From assembly GCA_024236235.1 (NCBI GenBank), contig JACKKV010000001.1, forward strand, positions 186,001 through 250,000: 64,000 nt of DNA, written 5' to 3'. The first letter of the stretch is position 1; each line of letters begins with the position of its first letter. The DNA comes from Novosphingobium sp. Its GTDB lineage: Bacteria > Pseudomonadota > Alphaproteobacteria > Sphingomonadales > Sphingomonadaceae. The translations under genes were made by a program, and so were the position numbers. Positions 26,798 to 34,744 of the stretch are shown piece after piece. The notes under the pieces were generated by a model. The model saw only the letters and a program-made list of their open reading frames with translations, did no database searches and was not told where the DNA came from.

Positions 26798-26815
26798 TTC
26801 CACGATACCGTTGAC
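26798..26815. promoter_or_regulatory. Variant operator TTCCAC-N6-GTTGAC upstream of the MaoC operon
   Basis: TTCCACGATACCGTTGAC: the right half is identical to the other island operators and the left half differs in two of six bases (one in the TCAAC core). The right half contains TTGACT, a possible -35 for the rightward operon starting at 26895. It is weaker than the three perfect copies, so repression here may be less tight. Its position in the tetR/MaoC gap supports one shared regulon. Confidence 0.5.
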
Positions 26816-26894
26816 TGTTTTTCGATTCCCGTGGCAAGAACCTACAGTGGCATCGTTCAGGTTGGAACTGGTGCATGATCGGGAGAGCGACACG

Positions 26895-27341
26895 ATGGCC
26901 AGCCAGAATGGTTTGAATCTGGACAGTTTGCGCATCACGCCGGAAACGCCGGTGGGGTACGAATTGCAGCCGATAAAGAAAAAGGCCGCAATCCAGCTTA
27001 TGGGCAGCAGGGTATGGGGGCGTTTCAACCCCAATCACTGGGATCCTGACTATGCCCGTTCCACGGGCCTGACTGATCCGATCCAGACAGGCGAAATGTC
27101 ATCGGCCTATATTTCGGAAATGTGCGTCAATCACTTTGGCGCAGCCATGTTCAAGAACGCGCGGATCGTCTGCAAGTACATCGCATCGACCATTGCAAAC
27201 GAAGTGATCGTGACCGGCGGCATCATTACCGAAAAAACTCCGAAGGGAAATGGCTTCCGCTTCAGGGCGGACATCTGGGCGGCCAATGCAGCCGGAGAAA
27301 AAAAGACCGTTGGCTGGGTCGAAGCGGATGTGGGGGTCTGA
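26895..27341 (+). CDS. MaoC-like hotdog protein (first subunit)
   Basis: 148-residue MaoC/hotdog-fold protein. The pattern FNPNHWDPDYARSTGLTDPI matches the MaoC dehydratase motif region (Asn-Pro-x-His), and QTGEMSSAYISE follows. GGGAG precedes the ATG at 26895. It is the first gene of a rightward operon and lies three bases from a second hotdog gene; such pairs usually form heteromeric enoyl-CoA hydratases, as ChsH1/ChsH2 do in steroid side-chain breakdown. It should hydrate an alpha,beta-unsaturated acyl-CoA. Confidence 0.8.
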   Translation: MASQNGLNLDSLRITPETPVGYELQPIKKKAAIQLMGSRVWGRFNPNHWDPDYARSTGLTDPIQTGEMSSAYISEMCVNHFGAAMFKNARIVCKYIASTIANEVIVTGGIITEKTPKGNGFRFRADIWAANAAGEKKTVGWVEADVGV

Positions 27342-27344
27342 CCA

Positions 27345-27863
27345 ATGAACAACGAACTCAAACCGCAATCCGCCGTGCAGGCAGCCCAAACCCGGGCATT
27401 TGTCGCAGGACTTCAACAAGGTTCGCAAACTTACTGGGACATGGTCGAGATCGGCGATGAGTTGTCGCGCGACCTGCATATCTCGCCGGAGCTGGTGATT
27501 CTCTACCTTGATCCGGTGGAGGATTATAATCCCTGGTACGAAGGCTGGCGCATGAACAGCTGGCACATTGATGGAGAATCACCATTTGGCGGTGCCATTG
27601 TTCCTCCACTGCTGGTTTCCCATTTCGTCCTGTCAGTCCAGTTCGACCATACCAAGCCGTTTGCCATCGGTTCGATTCACACATTCCATGATTCAGAAAT
27701 CCTCGAACCGATTCCTGTTGGCGCGACGGTGCGAATCACGACACGGGCCATCGACAAATATGAAAAGCGCGGTCGCCGCTATGTGCGGCACGAGGTGCAT
27801 GTGACTGATACAGCGACAGGGATGCTCTATTTCCGCGAAGTGCGCGACATCCTTTCGCTTTGA
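27345..27863 (+). CDS. MaoC-like hotdog protein (second subunit)
   Basis: 172-residue hotdog protein. Recognisable stretches are YWDMVEIGDELSRDLHISPE, LDPVEDYNPWYEGW and ESPFGGAIVPPLLVSHFV; the hotdog helix motif ends in PIPVGATVRITTRA. It is separated from the first MaoC gene by only 3 bp, so a heteromer is likely. The DUF35 gene follows directly with a ribosome binding site overlapping this stop. The likely role is hydration of a bulky enoyl-CoA, with the first subunit contributing part of the active site. Confidence 0.8.
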   Translation: MNNELKPQSAVQAAQTRAFVAGLQQGSQTYWDMVEIGDELSRDLHISPELVILYLDPVEDYNPWYEGWRMNSWHIDGESPFGGAIVPPLLVSHFVLSVQFDHTKPFAIGSIHTFHDSEILEPIPVGATVRITTRAIDKYEKRGRRYVRHEVHVTDTATGMLYFREVRDILSL

Positions 27864-27874
27864 GGAGGCAGGAA

Positions 27875-28309
27875 TTGGGAGAGGCAGCTGAGAGATTTGT
27901 GGTTGAAGGCCTTGTCGAACAGACGTCTGCCGGGCCCCGCCTGATCGGCTCCCGATGCAGGGGATGCGGCACGTTCTATTTTCCCCAGAAGGCAAGCTGC
28001 CCCAATCCGGCCTGCACAGACAAGGCGCCCGTCGCGGCGCTGCTGCCAGACCAGGGCACGCTCTACAGCTATACACTCCAGCGCTATCAGCCCCCTCCCC
28101 TGTTCCGGATGGATGGATGGGAGCCCTATCTGCTGGGCCTGGTTGATCTGGGCGAAGGTCTGCAGGTCATGGGAATGCTGACAGGGGTCAAAGAACAGGA
28201 AGTGCGCATCGGAATGACGCTGCGACTGGTGACCGAGCCGCTCTATTGCGACGACGATGGAACAGCGGTGCTGACTTATAAATTCACTCCCGCTGGAACG
28301 GCGTTGTGA
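27875..28309 (+). CDS. DUF35 Zn-ribbon/OB-fold protein
   Basis: 144-residue DUF35 protein. A four-Cys zinc ribbon (SRCRGCGTFYFPQ, then CPNPAC) precedes an OB-fold (LYSYTLQRYQPPPL to the C-terminus). The TTG at 27875 has GAGGAGG six bases upstream and is preferred; an earlier in-frame TTG lies within the previous stop region. DUF35 proteins pair with thiolase-like partners; in steroid degraders the DUF35 domain of ChsH2 forms an aldolase with Ltp2. Here it is a separate gene just before the thiolase-like gene, with 4-bp GTGA overlap. Confidence 0.85.
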   Translation: MGEAAERFVVEGLVEQTSAGPRLIGSRCRGCGTFYFPQKASCPNPACTDKAPVAALLPDQGTLYSYTLQRYQPPPLFRMDGWEPYLLGLVDLGEGLQVMGMLTGVKEQEVRIGMTLRLVTEPLYCDDDGTAVLTYKFTPAGTAL

Positions 28310-29496
28310 GGCCGGTCTACGCACTTGGCGCGGGCGCTCATCCCTGGGGCAAGTGGCCCGAAAAACCGCAGTTGCAGCTTGCGCTGGAAGCAATGAGCGC
28401 AGCCCTCGCTGATGCGGGCATCGTCTGGGCGGAGGTTCAGGGGCTGGTGGCGGCGTCGTCGCGCTTTGAAGGCGGCATGGGCTGGGGGCTGCACGCCAAT
28501 GAGGTTGTTCAGGCAGTCGCGGAACAGGGTATTCCCTGCATCAACGTCGGGGGCGCCTGTGCCGCAGGGGCGATTGCGCTGCAAACCGCGCATGCTCTGG
28601 TCGCAAGCGGGCAATATGATGTCGTGGCCGCGCTTGGCGCGGAACGCATGCCCAAGGGCTTCATCCCCCGTCCCCCGGGCAGTGCGGACGACCGCAGCGA
28701 CAATGACTTTCTGCGCTGGGTTGCAATGGGCGCGACCAATCCCGCCTATTGGGCGATCGAGGCCCGTCGACGCCAGCATGAGCACGGCACCAGCGAGCGA
28801 ACCCTGGCCCAGGCTTCCGCCCTGATGCGCCGCAATGCGGGCGGCAACCGTCTGGCGCGATACCGCGATCCGATAAGCGAGGAGGATGTGCTCGCCTCGC
28901 CCATGGTCGCAGATCCCCTGCATCTGCTGCAGATCTGCCCGGTGAGCGATGGCGCTGCGGCCGTCATTCTGGGGAGCGAGGATTACGTCAGGCGCTCGGG
29001 CAAGGCGGCGGTGCGGGTGGCTGGATGTGCGGTCGGGTCGGGTCAGTTTGGCGATCCGGCGCGGCGCATTCCAACCATATCCAGCACCGTCCGCGACGGC
29101 GTTGCGCATACGAGCGAGGTGACCGGCGCAGTGCGGGCTGCGTTCGAGCTTGCCGGGATCGGCCCAGAAGACGTCGATCTTCTGGAGATGGCCGATAATT
29201 CTGCATGGCATATCCTCGCCTGGCCCGAACTGTTCGGCTTTTACGAGCCCGGTCAGGGCGACTGGATGCTGGAGCAAGGCAAGCTGGCGATCGGCGGCGA
29301 GCTGGCGATCAATCCCAGCGGTGGATTCCTGTCTTTCGGCGAAGCGACAACTGCCCAGGCCTTGCTGCAGGTGAGCGAAGTGCTCTGGCAACTGCGCGGC
29401 GAAGCGCATGGGCATCAGGTACCCGAAGCAAAGGTAGGCATGACAGCCGTACTGGGGCTCGGCGCAAATGGCGGTTCGGTGATCCTCACCCGCTGA
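28306..29496 (+). CDS. Thiolase-superfamily protein, Ltp2/SCP-x-like
   Basis: 396-residue thiolase-fold protein. The nucleophile-region Cys85 is kept (GGACAAG), but the usual GHPxGATG His loop reads SFGEATTAQ, and the C-terminal CxGGG reads LGANGGS, so two of the three catalytic thiolase residues are missing. That pattern fits the lipid-transfer-protein type of aldolase (Ltp2) rather than a thiolase. With the adjacent DUF35 partner it probably does retro-aldol C-C cleavage of a CoA thioester. The GTG start overlaps the DUF35 stop (GTGA), so the two subunits are translationally coupled. Confidence 0.82.
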   Translation: MRPVYALGAGAHPWGKWPEKPQLQLALEAMSAALADAGIVWAEVQGLVAASSRFEGGMGWGLHANEVVQAVAEQGIPCINVGGACAAGAIALQTAHALVASGQYDVVAALGAERMPKGFIPRPPGSADDRSDNDFLRWVAMGATNPAYWAIEARRRQHEHGTSERTLAQASALMRRNAGGNRLARYRDPISEEDVLASPMVADPLHLLQICPVSDGAAAVILGSEDYVRRSGKAAVRVAGCAVGSGQFGDPARRIPTISSTVRDGVAHTSEVTGAVRAAFELAGIGPEDVDLLEMADNSAWHILAWPELFGFYEPGQGDWMLEQGKLAIGGELAINPSGGFLSFGEATTAQALLQVSEVLWQLRGEAHGHQVPEAKVGMTAVLGLGANGGSVILTR

Positions 29497-29573
29497 CGCA
29501 TAGCGCCATTGGCCGCGTCCACCGCCCGCATGATTGCGGATTCGTGCGACGATAATTCCGGGCGACTGCAGGC

Positions 29574-29606
29574 GGATTGCGGCCGGGTACGCCCCCGCCG
29601 CAATCC
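29574..29606. terminator. Hairpin between convergent genes
   Basis: A 10-bp perfect stem, GGATTGCGGC (29574-29583) with GCCGCAATCC (29597-29606) and a 13-base loop, lies in the 129-bp gap between the thiolase-like gene and the convergent RNA helicase gene. No T-run follows on either strand, so it may be a factor-assisted bidirectional 3' end or an mRNA-stabilising structure. Confidence 0.4.
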
Positions 29607-29625
29607 ACCCGCATGATCCTTGTTC

Positions 29626-31377
29626 TCAGCCTTGCGGGCGCGCCTGGCGCCTTACCGGGCGCTGCCCGTTGCCCCGGCGTTCGCCGCCGCCGTTGCGCTG
29701 GCCATCGCGGGCCTGACCACCATGACTGTGCGCACCCTTGTGAGACGAGGGACGCTTGCCATCATGGTCTGCACGATGCGGCCGGTCACCGCGCGGAGCA
29801 GTCGGGCGTTCGGCGCGGGCATGACCGGGAGCATCGCCCCGTGGCCGGTCGTCGCGGCGCGCACGATCATCGCGCGGGCGCTCGTCCCTTGCCCGATGCT
29901 CTCGCTGCGGCGCCGGACGTGCATCAGCGGGGCGCGGACCACGCTGGCCCTGACGTTCATCGCCGCCACGCGCCCGATCCGGCCGATCTCCGCCTGCGGG
30001 CTGAATGAATGAACGATCGGTGCGCGGCCTGCGCGGCCCGCGTTCGCCGGATTCAGAGTGCCGGGGCCGTTCGCCCTCGCGCCCATCGGGGCGACCACGC
30101 CCGTCCGGACGCCCGCCGCGCCGTTCGCCATCGCGATTGCCGCGCGGGCGGTGATGCGCCGGGCGGCCATCATCGGCCAACGCATCCTGCACTGCCTTGC
30201 GCGAAGGCAGGGGCAGGCGCGCGGCCTCGGTGGTGAAACCCTCAGGCAAGGGCATTGTTTCCAGCTTGACCCGGGTCAGCCTTTCGATGTCGCGCAGATA
30301 GGATTTTTCATCCGGCGCAACGAAGCTCATGGCGATGCCATCCGCCCCGGCGCGCGCAGTGCGGCCGATACGATGGACATATTGTTCCGCCACGTTCGGC
30401 ATTTCGAAATTGAAGACATGGCTGACGCCCGGAATGTCAATCCCGCGCGCTGCGATATCAGTGGCCACCAGCACCGGCACGGAACCCGACTTGAAACCCT
30501 TGATCGCAGCGGTGCGCTGCGCCTGGCTCTTGTTGCCGTGAATGGCAGCGGTGGAGATCCCGGCGGTCACCAGATGACGCACGACCCGGTCCGCCCCGTG
30601 TTTGGTGCGGGTGAAAACCAGCGCCCGTTCCACCGAACCATCGGCCAGACCGGCACGCAGGCGCAAGGTCAGCAATGCCTGCTTTTCGGCCTGGTTGAGG
30701 AAGGTGACATACTGGTCAACCCGTTCGGCGGTGGTCGCCTGCGGCGTCACTTCGACGCGGACCGGATTGTGAATGAATTGCTTGCCCAGATCGGCAATCG
30801 CCTTGGGCATGGTGGCCGAGAAAAACAGGCTCTGCCGTTCCTTGGGAAGCATCCCGGCAATGCGCTTGAGCGGATGAATGAAGCCAAGGTCCATCATCTG
30901 GTCAGCTTCGTCCAGCACGAAAATCTCGACATGGCGCAGCGTGAGGGCGCGCTGGTCGATCAGGTCCAGCAGGCGCCCTGGCGTCGCCACCAGAATATCG
31001 CAGCCATGGACCAGGGCGCGCGCCTGCTTGCCGACCGGCACGCCGCCGAACACGCACTGGATCGAGAGCGCCAGATATTTGGCATAGCCGCGCATGTTTT
31101 CAGCGATCTGTGCGGCCAGTTCGCGCGTCGGCGAAAGGACCAGCATCCGGCAGCCCGCATTGTTGCGCGGACGCGGATCAGCGGCGAGGCGATGAATGGA
31201 CGGCAGCGAAAAGGCAGCGGTCTTGCCAGTGCCGGTCTGGGCGATGCCCAGCAGGTCGCGACCTTCCAGCAGCGCCGGAATGGCCTGTTTCTGGATCGGG
31301 GTGGGATCGGAATAGCCCTTCGTGCCCAGGGCGCGCAGGACAGGCTCGGCCAGGCCGAGCTCGGAAAAATAAGACAT
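29626..31377 (-). CDS. DEAD-box RNA helicase (RhlE-like)
   Basis: 583-residue ATP-dependent RNA helicase. Motifs in order: Q motif (YSDPTPIQKQAIPAL), Walker A AQTGTGKTAAF, PTRELA, DEADQMMD, SAT, and HRIGRTARAG. After about residue 400 the protein becomes a long Arg/Gly/Asp-rich tail (RRGGRPDGRGRPDGREGERP type repeats) that is disordered and probably binds RNA. The start MSYFSELGLAEP follows a long leader (222 bp to the next gene), which may carry translational control. It should remodel structured RNA, for example in cold adaptation or ribosome assembly. Confidence 0.9.
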   Translation of the reverse strand: MSYFSELGLAEPVLRALGTKGYSDPTPIQKQAIPALLEGRDLLGIAQTGTGKTAAFSLPSIHRLAADPRPRNNAGCRMLVLSPTRELAAQIAENMRGYAKYLALSIQCVFGGVPVGKQARALVHGCDILVATPGRLLDLIDQRALTLRHVEIFVLDEADQMMDLGFIHPLKRIAGMLPKERQSLFFSATMPKAIADLGKQFIHNPVRVEVTPQATTAERVDQYVTFLNQAEKQALLTLRLRAGLADGSVERALVFTRTKHGADRVVRHLVTAGISTAAIHGNKSQAQRTAAIKGFKSGSVPVLVATDIAARGIDIPGVSHVFNFEMPNVAEQYVHRIGRTARAGADGIAMSFVAPDEKSYLRDIERLTRVKLETMPLPEGFTTEAARLPLPSRKAVQDALADDGRPAHHRPRGNRDGERRGGRPDGRGRPDGREGERPRHSESGERGPRRPRTDRSFIQPAGGDRPDRARGGDERQGQRGPRPADARPAPQREHRARDERPRDDRARRDDRPRGDAPGHARAERPTAPRGDRPHRADHDGKRPSSHKGAHSHGGQARDGQRNGGGERRGNGQRPVRRQARPQG

Positions 31378-31599
31378 TGTGGAACTTTCAACAGGTAACG
31401 GCGCGCCCACCATGGGCGCGGCGCAAGGGTTCGTAAGATGCGACCCTGCGTGATGAAGGAAGCTTCAGCGATTCGGCGATACTTCGTCTGGGCGCCCCGG
31501 ATATTACCGGGCTTCACGCTGCTTCAGACGGAACAGGGCCATTGCCCGAACGCCGATTTGCCGCTCCTCTACTGTGCAATGCAGCAAATAGCAAGAAAA
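31378..31599. other. 222-bp helicase leader region
   Basis: Between the helicase start and the end of the ClC gene (both leftward) lies a 222-bp stretch with no gene. It contains the palindromic GCGCGCCCACCATGGGCGCG (31399-31418). It would form the promoter and leader of the helicase gene. No T-rich terminator for the ClC gene was seen. Confidence 0.4.
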
Positions 31600-32937
31600 T
31601 CAGGCGGGTGGATTAACTTTCGCTTCATCAGCGTCCTTGACCGGCGGCTTGAAGGTGCGCGCGAGCGCGTGATAAAGCCGCTGCTTGCACACCAGTGATC
31701 CCGCCCAGTCGCCGATCAGCGCGGTGGCAAACAGCGGCAGAATGGCGCTGGCACTGCCAGTTGTCTCAACCAGGATGATGACCGCAGTCAGCGGTGCGCG
31801 CACCACGCCCACGAAATAGCCGACCATGCCCAGCAGCACGATCGCGCCGGCTTCTTCCGGTTTGAAAAAAGGCGCGAGCATTTCGCCAAAGCCGGCCCCC
31901 ACCGCCAGTGACGGCGCGAATATCCCGCCCGGAATGCCGCTGGCGGCGGTCGCCAGCGTGGCTGCAAGCTTGGCCGGGCCGAACCAGAGCGGGCCATCGC
32001 CGCCTTCCAGCAGGTGTCTGGTCGGCTCATACCCGGTGCCCCAGGTCAGCCCGCCGGTTACGATCCCCAGCCCCGCGACCACCAGCCCGCAGGCCAGCGC
32101 GGTCAGCAGCGGCCGCCGCCCCAGCTTGGCGGCAAACCTGCTGCCGGGCCCCCGCAAGGCCAGGAGCGAGCGGGAGAACAAGCCGCCCGCAATGCCGCCC
32201 ACGATCCCGCACAGCGGCGCTGCGACGATCACCGTGGTCACCGGCAGGCTCGACGCCATCGTGCCAAAATAGACATAATCGCCCGCCAGCCCCTGCGCTG
32301 TAAGGCCCGAAATCATCACCGCCGCCATGACCAGCAACGCCACCCGTTGTTCATAGGCCACGGCCAGTTCCTCGATCGCAAATGCGATACCGGCCACCGG
32401 AGTATTGAATGCCGCCGCAACGCCCGCCGCGCCGCCCGCGATCATCACCCCGGGGCCAAGCGGCACCCTGAGCCATTTATGTACCCGGGCCATGATTGCC
32501 GCTGCCACTTGCACCGTCGGCCCTTCGCGCCCGACCGAGCCACCTGCAAACAGGGCGCCAACGGTCAGAAACAGCTTGGAAAATGCAACTCGCAGGGAAA
32601 GCAGCCGTCGTGCGTATGCGCTGTCGGGCGCGTGAGTGGCAGCGATGACCTGGGGGATGCCAGATCCGCGCGCTTCGGGCACCATCCGGATGGTAACGGC
32701 TGCAAACAGCATGAACAGCGCAGGCGTCCAGATCAACGGGAACCACCAGACGCGCGCTTGCATCTGGCTGAATATGCGCTGGGCGAGGTCACCGAAATGC
32801 GCAAAACCCAGGGCGACAAGGCCGACCAGCACGCCGCCCGCCAGAGTAGCCAGGCGGCGCTGCCAGAGTTCGGGTTCGAAACGCGGGGCCGGATTGGCCT
32901 CGGCCAGTTTCCCCTTGATGGTGCGGAGGAAGGCCAT
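31600..32937 (-). CDS. ClC-family chloride channel/transporter
   Basis: 445-residue membrane protein of the ClC family. The selectivity signatures are visible: GSGIPQVIAATHAP (first filter), GGSVGREGPTVQ with the gating Glu, and PGGIFAPSLAVGAGFGE. About ten to twelve hydrophobic helices span the sequence. It exchanges or conducts chloride across the inner membrane; prokaryotic members are usually H+/Cl- exchangers. The start MAFLRTIKGKL at 32937 is chosen over the earlier ORF start because it gives the normal N-terminus. It is divergent from the hendecad protein gene. Confidence 0.93.
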   Translation of the reverse strand: MAFLRTIKGKLAEANPAPRFEPELWQRRLATLAGGVLVGLVALGFAHFGDLAQRIFSQMQARVWWFPLIWTPALFMLFAAVTIRMVPEARGSGIPQVIAATHAPDSAYARRLLSLRVAFSKLFLTVGALFAGGSVGREGPTVQVAAAIMARVHKWLRVPLGPGVMIAGGAAGVAAAFNTPVAGIAFAIEELAVAYEQRVALLVMAAVMISGLTAQGLAGDYVYFGTMASSLPVTTVIVAAPLCGIVGGIAGGLFSRSLLALRGPGSRFAAKLGRRPLLTALACGLVVAGLGIVTGGLTWGTGYEPTRHLLEGGDGPLWFGPAKLAATLATAASGIPGGIFAPSLAVGAGFGEMLAPFFKPEEAGAIVLLGMVGYFVGVVRAPLTAVIILVETTGSASAILPLFATALIGDWAGSLVCKQRLYHALARTFKPPVKDADEAKVNPPA

Positions 32938-33095
32938 GCCCCGCCCTATCCGCACCGCCCGCGGAAATCCACCCTGCAAGCTGAACAATTGGCCATCGCA
33001 CCGGTTCACATTCGCGACAGGCCAGGCCCCATATACAGACATGGCACGAACAGGCCGCCTTCCCACTCAGCGGCAGATTGGATGGAGATGCCGCG

Positions 33096-33968
33096 ATGAC
33101 ATTGAAAACTCTTCTGAAGACCAGTGGAATGGCCAGCCTGGCGGCATCGATTGCCGTGCTGACCATGCCCGTTGCCGCCAGCGCCGCCGAAGATGCCCAG
33201 CACGGCTGGAACGGCGACCGCTCCGCCCAGCGCGCTGCGCGGGTCGAAAACCGGGGCGATCGCCGCGCCGCGCGCGTTGACAAGCGGTCCGAACAACGCT
33301 CCACGCGCATCGAACAGCGCGGAGACCGCCGCGCCGAACAGGTTCAGCGCCGCACGGACAACGCACCACCGCGTGTCGAGCAATGGGGGGATCGCCGCTC
33401 TGCCCAGATTGACCGGCGCAGCGATCGGCGTGCCGATCGGGTCGAAAACCGGGGCGACCGCCGCGCGGATCGAATCGACAATCGCAGCGAACGCCGCGCG
33501 GAACGGGTCGAGGACCGCAGCACCTGGCGCAACCGCAGCTATACCGACACAAATCGCAACCGCACCTATTCTGGTGACCGGAACTATGCCTATCGCGACC
33601 GGGACACCGAACGCAGCAAAAGTGACTGGAACCGCTACAACTCGAAAAAAGACTATCGCTGGGACCGGCACGACTGGCGGCGCGACCACCGTTATGACTG
33701 GAGAAGCTACCGTGACAAGCACCGGCATATCTACCGGGCGGGGCGGTATTACTCGCCCTACAGCTCGTGGTCCTATCGCCGGTTGAGCGTTGGATTTTAC
33801 CTGGACTCGTTGTTCTATTCGAACCGTTACTGGATCAGCGATCCCTATTACTACCGGCTTCCGCCCGCCTATGGTCCCTATCGCTGGGTGCGCTATTATG
33901 ACGATGCGCTGCTGGTCGATATCTACAGCGGCGAAGTGGTGGACGTGATCTACGACGTCTTCTGGTAA
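33096..33968 (+). CDS. Secreted RcnB-like protein with hendecad repeats
   Basis: 290-residue exported protein. A signal peptide ends near residue 30 (VAASA-AED). Residues about 49-136 consist of eight consecutive 11-residue repeats of the type R-V-E-N-R-G-D-R-R-A-A, which suggest a right-handed coiled coil or an extended charged rod. A Tyr/Arg/Trp-rich linker follows, then an RcnB-like C-terminal domain (RRLSVGFYLDSLFY, PYYYRLPPAYGPYRWVRYYD, ending DVIYDVFW). RcnB relatives help nickel/cobalt homeostasis in enteric bacteria, but the role here is unknown. The start MTLKTLL has GGAGATG upstream. A strong terminator follows. Confidence 0.75.
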   Translation: MTLKTLLKTSGMASLAASIAVLTMPVAASAAEDAQHGWNGDRSAQRAARVENRGDRRAARVDKRSEQRSTRIEQRGDRRAEQVQRRTDNAPPRVEQWGDRRSAQIDRRSDRRADRVENRGDRRADRIDNRSERRAERVEDRSTWRNRSYTDTNRNRTYSGDRNYAYRDRDTERSKSDWNRYNSKKDYRWDRHDWRRDHRYDWRSYRDKHRHIYRAGRYYSPYSSWSYRRLSVGFYLDSLFYSNRYWISDPYYYRLPPAYGPYRWVRYYDDALLVDIYSGEVVDVIYDVFW

Positions 33969-34012
33969 GCCCCAGACTGCCGGAAAGAGTGGTCCGGCAG
34001 CGCGGGCCGAGG

Positions 34013-34048
34013 AACCCCCGCCTTTCCCTCAGGCGGGGGTTTTCCTTT
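34013..34048 (+). terminator. Rho-independent terminator after the RcnB-like gene
   Basis: Perfect 11-bp stem AACCCCCGCCT (34013-34023) and AGGCGGGGGTT (34031-34041) with a 7-base loop, followed by TTCCTTTG. It lies 45 bp after the stop of the RcnB-like gene and just before the end of the convergent cytochrome gene, so it may serve both. Confidence 0.85.
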
Positions 34049-34054
34049 GCCCCT

Positions 34055-34624
34055 TCAGGCCTTCGGCGTTCCGAATGGCAGCATACGGAACAGATTGCCG
34101 TCGCGATCCACGAACTGATGCTTCAACGCGCCCGCAACATGCAGCACGACCAGCAGCAGCAGGAACGTACCGCCTGCGGCATGCGCTTCAAGGATGAAGT
34201 GGCCGATATCCTCATTCTTCGGCAGCGGCAGCGCCGGCAGGGTGAACACGCTCCACACCTCGATCCCCATGCGGTAGAAGGAACTGGCGATCCAGCCGCC
34301 GATCGGCAGCCCCACCAGCAGCACATAGAACAGCATGTGCGTGCCATGCGCCAGGATGCGTTCCCAGGGCTTGAGATTGGCTGACAACGGCGGTGGGCGA
34401 TGAATCACCCGCCAGGCCAGCCGGGCCAGCGTCAGCAGCAGGATGACGATCCCCAGCGCCTTGTGATGGGCCATGACCGCCATCGCTTCCTCCTTGCTCC
34501 CGGCATGTTCGGCAGCTTCGGCGATCCGCCACATGACGATGACGGCGATGGCGATGATCCAGTGCAGGATGATGGCGCCGGTTGAATAGCGATGGGCCGC
34601 GCTGGCCGTGTCTGTCGTTTCCAT
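34055..34624 (-). CDS. Cytochrome b561-type membrane protein
   Basis: 189-residue four-helix membrane protein of the bacterial cytochrome b/b561 family. Likely heme-ligand histidines lie in ILHWIIAIAVIV, AHHKALGIVILL, HGTHMLFYVLL and FLLLLVVLHVAGALKHQF. The start METTDTASAAHRYS has AGGAG upstream; an earlier in-frame start is not better. It would pass electrons between the quinone pool and an unknown acceptor. Its start is 120 bp from the divergent 2OG oxygenase start. Confidence 0.85.
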   Translation of the reverse strand: METTDTASAAHRYSTGAIILHWIIAIAVIVMWRIAEAAEHAGSKEEAMAVMAHHKALGIVILLLTLARLAWRVIHRPPPLSANLKPWERILAHGTHMLFYVLLVGLPIGGWIASSFYRMGIEVWSVFTLPALPLPKNEDIGHFILEAHAAGGTFLLLLVVLHVAGALKHQFVDRDGNLFRMLPFGTPKA

Positions 34625-34744
34625 TCTCACTCCTGTGAACGATTCGCAATAAGCGCGCAATGGTTCATTTGCGGCATGATTATCACATTTCCCGCACAGC
34701 GCAGTCTTGCCCTTGCGGCCGCGTTCGGCAATGGCTTTTGCGCG

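Noticed and set aside
28306..29496. True beta-ketothiolase
   Set aside because: Catalytic His and C-terminal Cys are absent; the aldolase-type reading is preferred.
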